The notes under the pieces: generated by a model
The model's input: only the letters and a program-made list of their open reading frames with translations
Databases searched by the model: none
Told to the model about the DNA's origin: nothing
Assembly: GCA_964451605.1 (NCBI GenBank)
Contig: CAYVJA010000007.1
Location: 1 to 62,154, forward strand
Length of the DNA: 62,154 nucleotides
Direction of reading: 5' to 3'
Source: JAQVSH01 sp964451605
GTDB taxonomy: Bacteria; Bacteroidota; Bacteroidia; Bacteroidales; UBA4181
Shown here: positions 17,555 to 27,059 of the stretch, piece by piece
Layout of the letters: every line of letters starts with the position of its first letter
Numbering within the stretch: position 1 is the stretch's first letter
Made by a program: the position numbers and the translations under genes

Positions 17555-19920
17555 GGCTTCTGTTTGAGGCGTTTAGCAGCAGGTTTCGGGCTGGTCTTTT
17601 TTCTGACCCCCTTTTTCGTTCCTCCTGCCGGTACGCCCGAAGCCTGGATCAATTGTAAACAATCCCCGAGGGTTAATTCGGCAGGATTTTTCGATTTGGG
17701 AATCTTATAGTTGTTTTTCTCTTTCGCAATATAGGGCCCCCACCGGCCGTTCAGAATCTGCACAGAGGGATCTTCGGCAAAGGTTTTGATTACCTTGTTC
17801 CGGTCGGCTTCGCGTTTGGCTTCAATGATTTCGATGGCACGGGAGAGCTCAACTTCGAGGGGGTTGTCCTCCTTTACATTGATTGAGTAATACTTGCCGC
17901 TGTGGTAAAGATAGGGGCCAAAGCGCCCGGTACCCACGGTAATCTCCTTCTCTTCAAAGCTGCCTATTTTTCGCGGAAGCCGAAAGAGCTCCAATGCCTC
18001 TTCCAGGGTAATAGTCTCCAGATGTTGTCCCTTAAGAAGTCCCGCAAAACGGGGTTTCTCCTCATCGGAGGTCGATCCGATCTGGGCCATCGGGCCAAAG
18101 CGGCCAATCCGCACGATAACCGGTTTCCCGGAAGTCGGGTCGGTGCCGAGGAGTCGGTCGCCTCCCGCCTTTTCCGACCGTTCGACGGTGTCGGTTACCT
18201 GGGTATGAAAAGGTTTGTAAAAGATATCAATCATGGAGTGCCACTCCAGTTCGCCCTCTGCAATCTCGTCGAACTGTTTTTCGACTTCGGCGGTGAAGTG
18301 GTAATCCAGAATATCGGGGAAGTACTCAATGAGAAAATCGGTGACCACAATCCCAATGTCATCGGGAAAGAGTTTGTTTTTCTCGGTTCCCGCCATCTCC
18401 TGTTTTAGGGTCTCGCGAATGTTCTTTTTGGTCAGGGTGAGGAGGATGATGTCGCGGGGTTGCCCCTCGCGGCTCTCTTTTACTACATAACCTCTTTGTT
18501 GAATGGTCGAGATGGTAGGAGCGTAGGTAGAAGGGCGCCCGATGCCCAGCTCTTCCAGTTTTTTTACCAGACTGGCTTCGGTATAGCGCGGCGGGCTCTG
18601 TGTATACTTCTGGGTTGAGGTAATCTGACCGGCCAGGAGTGTGTCTTTGGCCTTGACAGGAGGCAGAAGTGCACTTTTTTCTTCATCGCCCTCATCGTCG
18701 GTCGATTCGGAGTAAACTTTCAGAAAGCCATCGAAGAGGATCACCTCGCCGGTTGCGACAAACTTTTCGTCACGGGTCGAGATATCAATGGTAATCGTGG
18801 TTTTCTCAACGGCAGCATCGCTCATCTGCGATGCAATGGTTCTTTTCCAGATGAGATCATACAGTCGCTTCTCCTGCGGAGTTCCGGTAATTTCGCGGGT
18901 TTCGAGATATGTGGGACGGATGGCTTCGTGTGCCTCCTGAGCCCCCTTGGTCTTGGTTTTGAATTTACGGGTGTGTGCGTACTCCTTTCCAAAGGCCGCT
19001 TCGATGGTCTTTCGTGCCATACCCAATGCCAGATCGGAGAGATTCACCGAGTCGGTTCGCATATAGGTAATCTTCCCCGCCTCGTACAGCTTCTGCGCTA
19101 CCGACATGGTTTGCGCCACCGAGAATCCCAGTTTACGGGCTGCCTCCTGCTGAAGGGTTGATGTGGTAAAAGGAGCAGCGGGCGACTTCTTGCCGGGCCG
19201 GGTAGTGACTCCGGAAACCTGAAAGGATGCATCGATACAGTGGTTCAGGAAGAGATGAGCCTCCTCTTTGGTCTCGAACCGACGGTCGAGATCGGCCTGA
19301 AATTCAACTCCGGGGTCATTTTCCGGAGCAAAAAATGCGGTAGTTTTAAACGAAGACTCCGCTTTAAACTGCCTGATTTCCCTCTCTCTGTCTACCAACA
19401 GCCTTACTGCTACCGATTGAACCCGGCCTGCCGAAAGAGAGGGTCGCACCTTTTTCCAAAGTACAGGCGAGAGTTCGAAACCCACCAGCCTGTCGAGAAC
19501 CCGGCGGGCCTGTTGGGCGTTAACTAACGCCTGATCGATATCCCTGGGGTTTTTAATTGCATGCAGAATGGCCTCTTTCGTGATTTCGTTGAACACAATC
19601 CGCCGTGTCTTCTCTCTGTTGAGCCCCAACTCCTCGAAAAGATGCCAGGCAATAGCCTCTCCCTCGCGGTCTTCATCGGAAGCCAGCCATACCACTTTTG
19701 CCTCTTTTGCCAGTTTTTTCAGTTCGGCGACTCTTTTCTTCTTATCTTCAGGAACAATATATTGCGGTTCGTACGAATTCGTAAGATCGATCCCCAGGTT
19801 TTTCTTATCCAGATCGCGGATATGTCCGAAACTGGAGGTGACATGAAAATCTTTGCCAAGAAATTTTTCAATCGTTTTAGCTTTAGCCGGAGATTCAACA
19901 ATTACGAGATTATCTTCCAT
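17551..19920 (-). CDS. topA: DNA topoisomerase I
   Basis: 789 residues. Type IA topoisomerase that relaxes negative supercoils. Seen: VESPAKAKTIEKFLG at the N-terminus, the Toprim acidic motif SDEDREGEA, the active-site tyrosine in TYMRTDS, and, instead of cysteine zinc fingers, three C-terminal GRFGPxxxxG/GRWGPYI repeats followed by a basic Lys-rich tail. The open frame extends 25 codons upstream, but ATG 19920 matches the family start and lies 36 bases after a promoter box. Translationally coupled by ATGA to the arginase-like gene. Confidence 0.97.
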   Translation of the reverse strand: MEDNLVIVESPAKAKTIEKFLGKDFHVTSSFGHIRDLDKKNLGIDLTNSYEPQYIVPEDKKKRVAELKKLAKEAKVVWLASDEDREGEAIAWHLFEELGLNREKTRRIVFNEITKEAILHAIKNPRDIDQALVNAQQARRVLDRLVGFELSPVLWKKVRPSLSAGRVQSVAVRLLVDREREIRQFKAESSFKTTAFFAPENDPGVEFQADLDRRFETKEEAHLFLNHCIDASFQVSGVTTRPGKKSPAAPFTTSTLQQEAARKLGFSVAQTMSVAQKLYEAGKITYMRTDSVNLSDLALGMARKTIEAAFGKEYAHTRKFKTKTKGAQEAHEAIRPTYLETREITGTPQEKRLYDLIWKRTIASQMSDAAVEKTTITIDISTRDEKFVATGEVILFDGFLKVYSESTDDEGDEEKSALLPPVKAKDTLLAGQITSTQKYTQSPPRYTEASLVKKLEELGIGRPSTYAPTISTIQQRGYVVKESREGQPRDIILLTLTKKNIRETLKQEMAGTEKNKLFPDDIGIVVTDFLIEYFPDILDYHFTAEVEKQFDEIAEGELEWHSMIDIFYKPFHTQVTDTVERSEKAGGDRLLGTDPTSGKPVIVRIGRFGPMAQIGSTSDEEKPRFAGLLKGQHLETITLEEALELFRLPRKIGSFEEKEITVGTGRFGPYLYHSGKYYSINVKEDNPLEVELSRAIEIIEAKREADRNKVIKTFAEDPSVQILNGRWGPYIAKEKNNYKIPKSKNPAELTLGDCLQLIQASGVPAGGTKKGVRKKTSPKPAAKRLKQKP

Positions 19921-19956
19921 TACAGGATTCTGAGTGAAACATTCAAAAAAGGTCTG

Positions 19957-19987
19957 CAAAGCTATATTATTCTTATGAGCTTCGCAA
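19957..19987 (-). promoter_or_regulatory. Promoter of topA
   Basis: Minus strand: TTG at 19985-19987, a 20-base spacer, then TAGCTTTG at 19957-19964, a good fit to the Bacteroidota -33/-7 pattern, 36 bases before the topA start. Confidence 0.7.
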
Positions 19988-20032
19988 TAAAGCAAATAAA
20001 AGTTGCTCCCTAATGCGCTCAGGCCAAAAAAA

Positions 20033-20099
20033 AAGTGCTCTAGTGCATTAGAGCTCTAGAGCACTCGCGCATTCGCGCGAAGCACTTGTGTGCAGCGCA
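20033..20099. repeat. Interspersed GTGCTCTA-type repeat with GC hairpins
   Basis: AGTGCTCTAG at 20034-20043 pairs with CTAGAGCACT at 20056-20065, followed by GCGC-rich inverted segments (cgcgcattcgcgcg) up to the tpx stop codon. The same words occur at 51477, 60606 and 62100. It lies between tpx and topA, both on the minus strand, and may also help end tpx transcripts. Confidence 0.75.
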
Positions 20100-20609
20100 T
20101 TACCCATTTGCGCGCAGCGCACCCAGTGCCTTCGCATAGTCCGGTTCCTGTGTAATTTCCGGAACTTGTTCGGTGTAGGTTACCGTTCCGGTTTCGTCTA
20201 AAACAATTACCGAACGGGAGAAGAGTCCGGCCAGGGGGCCGTCGGCAATGGTGACGTGATAATTCTTGCTGAAGCCGTTGTTTTTGTACTCGGAGAGGGT
20301 GATTACATCTTTTAGCCCTTCGGCGGCACAAAACCGGCCGGCTGCAAAGGGAAGATCCTTAGATATGCAAAGCACAACGGTGTTCTTGAGTGCCGAAGCT
20401 TCGGCATTAAACTTCCGGACCGATGTGGCACAAACGCCGGTATCGATGCTGGGAAAGATGTTTAAAATCACCTGTTTTCCGGCGTAATCGGCCAGGGTTA
20501 CATCTGCCAGTGCGGCCGATGTGAGTTGAAAATCGGGGGCCTTGGTGCCCACTTTGGGAAGGTTTCCTGCTGTTTTTACGGGCGAACCTTTAAAAGTAAT
20601 TTCTGCCAT
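20100..20609 (-). CDS. tpx: Thiol peroxidase (2-Cys peroxiredoxin)
   Basis: 169 residues. Reduces hydroperoxides using thioredoxin. The peroxidatic cysteine C60 lies in DTGVCATS and the resolving cysteine is C94 (GRFCAAE), matching the 61/95 pair of E. coli Tpx. Length is normal. The last codons (ALRANG) fall in a GCGC-rich stretch that continues into the neighbouring repeat, so the C-terminus may have been shaped by it. Monocistronic in appearance. Confidence 0.96.
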   Translation of the reverse strand: MAEITFKGSPVKTAGNLPKVGTKAPDFQLTSAALADVTLADYAGKQVILNIFPSIDTGVCATSVRKFNAEASALKNTVVLCISKDLPFAAGRFCAAEGLKDVITLSEYKNNGFSKNYHVTIADGPLAGLFSRSVIVLDETGTVTYTEQVPEITQEPDYAKALGALRANG

Positions 20610-20718
20610 ATCTGTAAAGAGTTAATCGGTTGAATGAGTTGATACAGGAGAAACAGAATTCAACGTTTATTGTTCATTGCCGGTCGGTGCTCAGGCCGAA
20701 TATTAGGAATACAATTGC

Positions 20719-20726
20719 TAAATTTG
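20719..20726 (+). promoter_or_regulatory. -7 box for the dCMP deaminase gene
   Basis: TAAATTTG matches TAnnTTTG, 28 bases before the ATG at 20755. No convincing -33 element. Confidence 0.5.
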
Positions 20727-20754
20727 CCGAAACACTTCTTAGCCCTTTCGCCGT

Positions 20755-21210
20755 ATGTGTGCCACCGAGAACTCCGATCAGCCGCTTAAACAGCTTCAAT
20801 TCGACAAACGTTATTTGGAAATGGCCAAAATCTGGGCCCAAAATTCCTACTGTAAGCGTCGTCAGGTGGGGGCGCTTTTGGTGAGCGGCAGGATGATCAT
20901 ATCAGACGGTTTTAATGGTACACCGGCCGGATTCGAGAATAATTGCGAGGACGAAAATTATGTAACAAGGCCTTATGTGCTTCATGCTGAAGCTAATGCT
21001 ATTACAAAAGTGGCAAAGTCGAATAATAGCAGTGAGGGGTCAACCCTCTATGTCACCACCTCTCCTTGTCTGGAGTGCGCAAAATTGATCATCCAGTCGG
21101 GTATCAGACGGGTTGTCTATTGCGATCGCTATCACAATACCGACGGACTGCAGTTGCTCGAAAAGGCCGGCGTTGAGACACAATTTCTCGACCTTTCTCC
21201 GGTAATCTGA
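20755..21210 (+). CDS. dCMP deaminase family protein
   Basis: 151 residues of the cytidine/deoxycytidylate deaminase fold. Zinc site: H77 and the proton-shuttling E79 in HAEAN, and C105/C108 in PCLEC. The FNGTPAGFENNCE segment is typical of deoxycytidylate deaminases that make dUMP for thymidylate synthesis. It stands alone between divergent tpx and convergent DUF502. A ComEB-type annotation is equally used for this family. Confidence 0.92.
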   Translation: MCATENSDQPLKQLQFDKRYLEMAKIWAQNSYCKRRQVGALLVSGRMIISDGFNGTPAGFENNCEDENYVTRPYVLHAEANAITKVAKSNNSSEGSTLYVTTSPCLECAKLIIQSGIRRVVYCDRYHNTDGLQLLEKAGVETQFLDLSPVI

Positions 21211-21239
21211 GGCCAAATCACTCCCGGTCGGGAGCCATA

Positions 21240-21842
21240 CTATTTCTCTGTTTTTGGATCGATGATTTCCGATTCTTCAATTTTGAAGACGCCACCCGAG
21301 ACGATAAACTTCATGGCTTCGCCCGAAGGAATTTCCAGCGGGGTGACCTGTTCGCGCGGTACCAAAAACAGCTCACCACTAAAATTATAGCTGTGAGGAA
21401 AGTAGACAGCCACTCTGCCCGGAAGGTGCAGACTTGTCATATCTTCCTGCGTGATGAAGCCCATCTTCTCGAGGTTCGAAATCATATTTACCTTTACCAC
21501 AACCGGGTATTCGAATTTGCGTTCCTTCCCCACAAAGGCCTCCATGAAGTCTTTGGTCATATTGTAAATACTTTTCAGGATAGGAGCCTTGTTCATCACA
21601 TTGTTGAAGAACCATTTAACCGGCAGAGCCAGCACCGTCTGCCCGAAGAACCCCAGCAAGGTTATACATAAAAAACTGACAATGATTCCCAGCCCCGGGA
21701 TGGAAATCCCCACCAGTTTTTCTATGGGCACCCGTAAAAATCCGTCGGCCATCAGGAATACCTGGTAGGTGAGATAGATAACCACCGAGAAGGGGAGCAA
21801 CCATAACAGGCCTTGTAAGAAGTAATCGAAAATCTTTTTCAT
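21240..21842 (-). CDS. DUF502 family membrane protein
   Basis: 200 residues with two N-terminal membrane helices (about 8-30 and 45-72) and a soluble C-terminal half. Conserved DUF502 features include PGLGIIVSF, the KSIYNMTKDF segment and FPHSYNFSG. The function is unknown; the family is widespread in bacteria. It converges on the dCMP deaminase gene with a short CTCCCG/CGGGAG hairpin between them and lies 41 bases after yraN, so they may be cotranscribed. Confidence 0.88.
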   Translation of the reverse strand: MKKIFDYFLQGLLWLLPFSVVIYLTYQVFLMADGFLRVPIEKLVGISIPGLGIIVSFLCITLLGFFGQTVLALPVKWFFNNVMNKAPILKSIYNMTKDFMEAFVGKERKFEYPVVVKVNMISNLEKMGFITQEDMTSLHLPGRVAVYFPHSYNFSGELFLVPREQVTPLEIPSGEAMKFIVSGGVFKIEESEIIDPKTEK

Positions 21843-21883
21843 AGGATAGGATTTGGATTGGCGTATAGGGAAGAGTTCTCTGT

Positions 21884-22261
21884 TTAAAATCGGGGTTGAA
21901 ATGCGTTGGGAATATGGATAATCTCTGTTTTCGAACCGTTTATAGATACTGAGATGATGTCGAACCTCACCTCAAGCGTCGACTTTTTTTGTCGGATATA
22001 GGCATTTGCAGCACGAATCAGGTTTCGCTGTTTGTTCAGGTCGACAGCCTGCCAGGGTTCAGTGATGCTTCCCGCCTGTCGGGTCTTCACCTCTGCAAAG
22101 ATAAGCGTTCCCGCATCGCAGGCTACAATATCTACCTCAAGATGTCGGTGTCGCCAGTTTCTTTCCAGAATCCGGTATCCTTTCTTAATCAGGAAGGCAC
22201 TGGCGTGTTGTTCGCCAACTCTTCCTTTTACTAAATGCGGTGAGGTTGATGCGGTTTCCAT
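21884..22261 (-). CDS. yraN: YraN/UPF0102 family nuclease-fold protein
   Basis: 125 residues with the endonuclease-like core: GRVGEQHASAFL at the start, then E-V-D in HLEVDIVACD and EVKTR, the D-x(n)-E-x-K pattern of Holliday-junction-resolvase-like nucleases. The family is linked to DNA processing but its activity is not settled. Upstream lies the mdh terminator, so it probably has its own promoter. Confidence 0.9.
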   Translation of the reverse strand: METASTSPHLVKGRVGEQHASAFLIKKGYRILERNWRHRHLEVDIVACDAGTLIFAEVKTRQAGSITEPWQAVDLNKQRNLIRAANAYIRQKKSTLEVRFDIISVSINGSKTEIIHIPNAFQPRF

Positions 22262-22273
22262 TTCACAAAGGTG

Positions 22274-22332
22274 TAAAAAAAGAGTGGGAGCAAATCACAT
22301 TAGGCCGACGCCTGGTGATTTGCTCCCCTCTT
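22274..22332 (-). terminator. Strong terminator downstream of mdh
   Basis: A 13-bp perfect stem GGGAGCAAATCAC (22286-22298) with GTGATTTGCTCCC (22315-22327), extended by five more pairs past a one-base bulge (AAGAG with CTCTT). The loop has a small AGGC/GCCT stem. On the minus strand a seven-T run follows (top 22275-22281), giving a classic terminator for mdh. Confidence 0.92.
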
Positions 22333-22390
22333 AACACGGTTGTGATGCATCCGGATCCGCTCACGGGAAGCGTTCCGTGGCTCCAACGTT

Positions 22391-23332
22391 TTAAATCAGG
22401 TTCATCTCCTTCAGCACACTGTTCATGTTTCCAACGGCCTCTGCGCTCTTATTAAAGCTGGCCTGTTCGGTTTCAGTAAGCGAGAAATCGACAATTTTTT
22501 CCCATCCGTTTTTCCCTACAACTACAGGAACGCCAAGGCAGATATCTTTCTGGCCATATTCACCGTCGAGATATACACAGCAGGGGAAGATCTTTTTCTG
22601 GTCGCGGATAATGGCTTCGGCAAGGGTAGCACCTGCAGCTCCGGGAGCGTACCACGCCGAAGTACCCAGCAATTTGGTAAGGGTGGCACCACCCACCATG
22701 GTGTCGGCGGCAACCTTCTCGAGCACTTCGGCCGATAACAGTTGCGAAGCGGGTATCCCTTTATATGCGGCAAGACGGGTAAGGGGAATCATGGTGGTAT
22801 CGCCATGACCGCCAATAACCGTTGCTTCGATGTCGGATGCAGGGGCATTAAGAGCCTGGCTCAGGTAGCAGCTAAAACGCGAACTGTCGAGGATTCCACC
22901 CATGCCAATAATCCTGTTTTTGGGCAGACCCGACGTCTTGAGAGCAAGGTAAGTCATCGTATCCATGGGGTTGCTGATGATTACGACAACAGCATCGGGC
23001 GAATATTTCAAAATATTCTCAACTACGTTTTTTACGATTCCGGCGTTGGTCCCGATTAACTCTTCGCGCGTCATTCCGGGTTTTCTGGGAATACCGGAGG
23101 TGATAATTGCCACATCCGAACCGGCGGTAAGAGAATAGTCGCCTGAAGTACCGATTACACGGGTATCGAACTGGTTCAATACGGCTGTTTGCATAATATC
23201 AAGCGCTTTCCCTTCGGCAAATCCCGGCTTGATATCCAATAGTACAACTTCACTGGCAAGCTCTCTGCGAACAATCACATCAGCACAGGTGGCACCCACA
23301 TTTCCGGCTCCTACAACGGTAATTTTACTCAT
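22391..23332 (-). CDS. mdh: Malate dehydrogenase, LDH-like type
   Basis: 313 residues. Interconverts malate and oxaloacetate with NAD. Rossmann GAGNVG at 8-13 with D33 ending the second strand (NAD preference), substrate arginines R83, R89 and R152, and catalytic H176 in GGHGD. R83 rather than Gln marks it as malate- and not lactate-specific. Single gene followed by a strong terminator. In anaerobic Bacteroidales it serves the reductive branch to fumarate and succinate. Confidence 0.96.
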   Translation of the reverse strand: MSKITVVGAGNVGATCADVIVRRELASEVVLLDIKPGFAEGKALDIMQTAVLNQFDTRVIGTSGDYSLTAGSDVAIITSGIPRKPGMTREELIGTNAGIVKNVVENILKYSPDAVVVIISNPMDTMTYLALKTSGLPKNRIIGMGGILDSSRFSCYLSQALNAPASDIEATVIGGHGDTTMIPLTRLAAYKGIPASQLLSAEVLEKVAADTMVGGATLTKLLGTSAWYAPGAAGATLAEAIIRDQKKIFPCCVYLDGEYGQKDICLGVPVVVGKNGWEKIVDFSLTETEQASFNKSAEAVGNMNSVLKEMNLI

Positions 23333-23411
23333 ACGTTAATCGTTTTTTTAAATTGGTGATTTTTATCTATTTATATCCTAAGCAATTGCGTATATAACTC
23401 TTTTTTGGCCG

Positions 23412-25382
23412 TTATTCGGGTGATGAAAAACGGTCGAGCCCCTGTTCTAAAAAATCCCTGAAGGCCTTTTTGTCGGGGGAGTACCCTACTGGTCCTGCAA
23501 GAAGTGTGCCGTCAGGAGCCACTATTACATAGGCAGGTAATGCATTCGTCTTAAAAAGGCGCATTTGCAGATCGGCATTAATTTGACCCATACTCTTTTT
23601 TATTTTACCTCCTCCGGCCGGTCGAACCCATTCCGATTCGGGAAGCGTTGTGCGGTCGTCGGTATAGAGCCCCACAAAGACAAATTCGGTTGCAAGCATC
23701 GAGAGAATCTCAGGATCGGAGAGTACCTCGGCCTCCATTTTTTTGCAATTCGAGCAAAAATGGCCTTTAAAGTCAAGCAAAGCCGGTTTATTTTGGGCTT
23801 TGGCACATGCCAATCCCTCTTTGTAGTCAAAGTAGCCCTGCAGTCCGTGCGGCAACTGAAGGAAGTCGGCATATTTCGGGGTGCTGCAGAGTGCCAATCC
23901 TTCGCCTTGAGCGGGCGATATCTGTGCTGTCGGCGGAGCTGCATTCCATCCTTTTGCCGGAGGAATCAGCGACGAAACGGCCTGCAGGGGTGCGCCCCAA
24001 AGACCGGGTAACAGATATATGGCAAAAGCAAAAGCAAAAATGGCCATTACCAGCCTTCCGGGTGAAACGTAGTCGGAAGGGTCGTCATGCACGAACCGGA
24101 TCTTACCCAGCAGATAGCATCCCAAAATCACCGAGATGGCTATCCAGAGAGAGAGAAAGAGCTCGCGTGGCAATAGCCCCAGATGGTAAGCCTGATCGAC
24201 CGAAGCAATAAATTTGATACTGAAAGCCAGCAAAAGAAGACCCATCACTCCCTTTACGGTTACCATCCAGCCGCCCGATCGGGGTAATTTTCTCAGATAG
24301 GAGGGAAATATTGCCAATAGGGTAAAAGGGAGTGCAAAGGCAGCCGAAAATCCGAACATGCCCAGAATGGGTTTTGTGGCCAGACCGCTTGCCGACTCTA
24401 CCAGGATAGCGCCTACGATGGGACCTGTACAGGAAAAGGAGACAATTACCAGGGTCAATGCCATGAAGAATATGGCCGAATAGCCCCCTTTCCCGGCCTG
24501 TCGGTCAACCGAATTGGCTAAACCCGAGGGGAGGGTCATCTCGAAAAGCCCCAGAAATGACAATCCAAAAGTGACAAAAAGGGCAAAGAAGAGCAGGTTG
24601 GGAAGCCAGTGGGTACTCAATTGTCCGGCGACATCAGCACCTGACCGGGTGAGAGCAACCAACACGCCAATGCCTGTATAGATTACTATGATAGACAGTC
24701 CAAATAGCAGGCCCTTCAACACGGCTCGCTGTCTTGATTCTCCCCGCATAAAGAAGGAGACGGTCATGGGAATCATGGGGAAAACGCAGGGCGTTAACAC
24801 TCCGGCAAAACCGGCCAGTACAGCAATGAGGAAGAACGACCAGAGGGAGTCGCTGCTCTCCTGGCCGCCATCCGATTCAACAACAGGCGAAAGGGTCCCG
24901 GCGGTTTCAACATCCCCTTTGTCGGCCTCCCCGCCCAGAGTGGTTCGAAGCGTAACTTCGGTAGGAGGCATACAAGACTCATCATCGCAAACCATATACT
25001 CTACCACCCCTTCGACAGGGATCTTACCTTTGCCTTTGATGGCGATTTTCTGTCGGAACAGGACGGAGTCGGAATAGGTGGTTACCATCACATTGAAACC
25101 CTTATCGAGGGTTGTGTGAGGGATTCCCGACTCTTCCACCGCACCAACCGTCGAATAGAACTCAGAAGGCGAAAATCGAAAAGTGGTGGGTAGGGGCCCC
25201 TCTACTTTTTGCTGCGAGTAGAGGTGCCACGGAGGGGTAATTGTAGCCCGGATCTCAATGTATCCTTCGGTATCCGATATGGCCGTGGCCGTGGTTTTCC
25301 AGGTTACGGGATTTTCGGATTGGGCTGCCAGACCTACTGTGCTGAGAAGGGCAATGAAGAGAAAAAGAAAACGTTGCTTCAT
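23412..25382 (-). CDS. dsbD: Thiol:disulfide interchange protein DsbD
   Basis: 656 residues. A signal peptide (2-20) is followed by the N-terminal DsbD-alpha domain with the Cys pair in VCDDESCMPP, eight membrane helices with the redox cysteines in TPCVFPM and SFSCTGP, and a C-terminal thioredoxin domain with CSNC in HFCSNCKKM. All three cysteine pairs are present, so electron transfer from cytoplasmic thioredoxin to periplasmic thiols is expected. ATG 25382 gives a proper signal peptide; the frame is open 20 codons further. It follows the RNase G gene by 56 bases on the same strand. Confidence 0.95.
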   Translation of the reverse strand: MKQRFLFLFIALLSTVGLAAQSENPVTWKTTATAISDTEGYIEIRATITPPWHLYSQQKVEGPLPTTFRFSPSEFYSTVGAVEESGIPHTTLDKGFNVMVTTYSDSVLFRQKIAIKGKGKIPVEGVVEYMVCDDESCMPPTEVTLRTTLGGEADKGDVETAGTLSPVVESDGGQESSDSLWSFFLIAVLAGFAGVLTPCVFPMIPMTVSFFMRGESRQRAVLKGLLFGLSIIVIYTGIGVLVALTRSGADVAGQLSTHWLPNLLFFALFVTFGLSFLGLFEMTLPSGLANSVDRQAGKGGYSAIFFMALTLVIVSFSCTGPIVGAILVESASGLATKPILGMFGFSAAFALPFTLLAIFPSYLRKLPRSGGWMVTVKGVMGLLLLAFSIKFIASVDQAYHLGLLPRELFLSLWIAISVILGCYLLGKIRFVHDDPSDYVSPGRLVMAIFAFAFAIYLLPGLWGAPLQAVSSLIPPAKGWNAAPPTAQISPAQGEGLALCSTPKYADFLQLPHGLQGYFDYKEGLACAKAQNKPALLDFKGHFCSNCKKMEAEVLSDPEILSMLATEFVFVGLYTDDRTTLPESEWVRPAGGGKIKKSMGQINADLQMRLFKTNALPAYVIVAPDGTLLAGPVGYSPDKKAFRDFLEQGLDRFSSPE

Positions 25383-25438
25383 GCGGTATAATCTGTACGG
25401 GGTATCGCTCTTCGAAACAACCATCAGCTGCAAATTGT

Positions 25439-26989
25439 TCAATTCAGAATCTCTTCTCCCTCTTTTCCGAAGAACCGACTCTCGAGCAACGAGTAGGAGA
25501 CATCGGGACAGATGCGGATCCTACACTTCAGTTTCCAGCTCCACTTCCATCGCAGCGAGGGAAATCCGTGCAGCAAGTAGGCTGCTGTGATGGGATGAAG
25601 TTTCAGAGTAATGTTCTTTAGGTTGCTGGTAGAAATAATGTACGACAGGGTGTGATAGAGCTCATCGGCAAAGAGAATAGTAGGCGTTACCTCTCCGGTT
25701 CCTTTGCAGGCAGGGCACTTCTCTACATTGTCTATGTTGACTTCGGGACGTACCCGTTGACGGGTAATCTGCATCAGGCCGAACTTGCTTAAAGGCAATA
25801 TATTATGCTTTGCCCGGTCCTCCGACATAAAGTCTTTCATTTTGTCGTAAAGCACCTGCCGATGATCGTTATCGTACATGTCGATGAAGTCAATCACAAT
25901 GATTCCACCCATATCGCGAAGGCGTAACTGGCTGGCAATCTGTTCGGCAGCAGAAAGATTCACCTCGAGGGCGTTCACCTCCTGATTAGAGCCGGACTTC
26001 GAACGGTTTCCGCTGTTCACATCAATTACATGCAGTGCCTCGGTATGTTCTATAACCAGATAGGCTCCGTTTTTAATGGAGACAATCTTTCCAAACATTC
26101 CCTTAATCTGCTTCTGAATTCCCAATCGTTCGAAGATGGGAGGATCTCCGTTCAGCAGTTTTACAATTTTCTCTTTTTCGGGGGCTATTGTACTGATGTA
26201 CTCCTTAATCTCTTCACAGAGAGAGGCGTTATTCACGTAGATATTGTTGAAGCTTCCATTCAACATGTCACGCAGAATAGCTGAGGTGCGGCTTAGTTCG
26301 CTGATGAAGAGTTTGGGAGGGGATGCCCCTTTTATCTGATCGAAGGCATTTTCCCATTTCGAAACCAATCCTTTAAGCTCTTCATCGAGCACGGCAACCT
26401 TTTTCCCCTCGGCAACTGTCCGGACAATGACGCCGTAGTTTTTGGGCTTGATGCTGAGGATCAGTTTTTTCAGTCTGTTCCGTTCTTCGGCCGAAGTAAT
26501 TTTTTGTGATACAGAGACTTTGTCGGCAAAGGGGATGAGTACCAGATTGCGTCCGGCAATGGAAATTTCGGACGACAGACGGGGGCCTTTGGTTGATATA
26601 GGTTCTTTTGCAATCTGCACCAGAATAGTCTGTCCGGAGCTGAGGATATCCGAGATTTTTCCCTCTTTATCGATGTCCGGTTCGTTCCTGAATCGTTGAA
26701 GATTGGGTGTATTACCCTTCTTTGCAAGGGCGGTATCCAGAAACTTCAGCAGAGATTTAACTTGTGGACCCAGATCCAGATAGTGCAGAAAAGCATCCTT
26801 CTCGTAGCCGATGTCTACGAAAACGGCATTCAGGCCGGGCATAATCTTCTTGACCTTTCCAAGGTAGATGTCACCTACCGAAAACTGAACATTGCTCTTC
26901 TCTTTGGTAATTTCAACCAGTTTCTTGTCTTTGAGGAGTGCAATCGAAATTTCGGAAGCTGTAGCATCGATAACCAGTTCGTTGCTCAC
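25439..26989 (-). CDS. rng: Ribonuclease E/G family endoribonuclease
   Basis: 516 residues. S1 domain at the N-terminus (VGDIYLGKVKKIMPGLNAVF, about 41-60, with FVDIG), catalytic acidic residues in VIDFIDMYD, and the zinc-link CPACKGTGEV near 430. Length and lack of an E. coli-type scaffold tail fit RNase G. It processes 5S/16S rRNA precursors and mRNA. The gene sits behind HU and the 30-residue basic peptide on the same strand; a perfect 18-bp inverted repeat lies in its upstream region. Confidence 0.95.
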   Translation of the reverse strand: MSNELVIDATASEISIALLKDKKLVEITKEKSNVQFSVGDIYLGKVKKIMPGLNAVFVDIGYEKDAFLHYLDLGPQVKSLLKFLDTALAKKGNTPNLQRFRNEPDIDKEGKISDILSSGQTILVQIAKEPISTKGPRLSSEISIAGRNLVLIPFADKVSVSQKITSAEERNRLKKLILSIKPKNYGVIVRTVAEGKKVAVLDEELKGLVSKWENAFDQIKGASPPKLFISELSRTSAILRDMLNGSFNNIYVNNASLCEEIKEYISTIAPEKEKIVKLLNGDPPIFERLGIQKQIKGMFGKIVSIKNGAYLVIEHTEALHVIDVNSGNRSKSGSNQEVNALEVNLSAAEQIASQLRLRDMGGIIVIDFIDMYDNDHRQVLYDKMKDFMSEDRAKHNILPLSKFGLMQITRQRVRPEVNIDNVEKCPACKGTGEVTPTILFADELYHTLSYIISTSNLKNITLKLHPITAAYLLHGFPSLRWKWSWKLKCRIRICPDVSYSLLESRFFGKEGEEILN

Positions 26990-27059
26990 TTCTTGTATTT
27001 TAAATAGATGCTTTTATGACGACAGGTAGCGCAAAATCGTGCCTACCCCTGGCATAATA

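Noticed and set aside
20033..20099. Terminator only, for tpx
   Set aside because: It may work as one, but the same words recur at three other places, so a repeat family explains it better.
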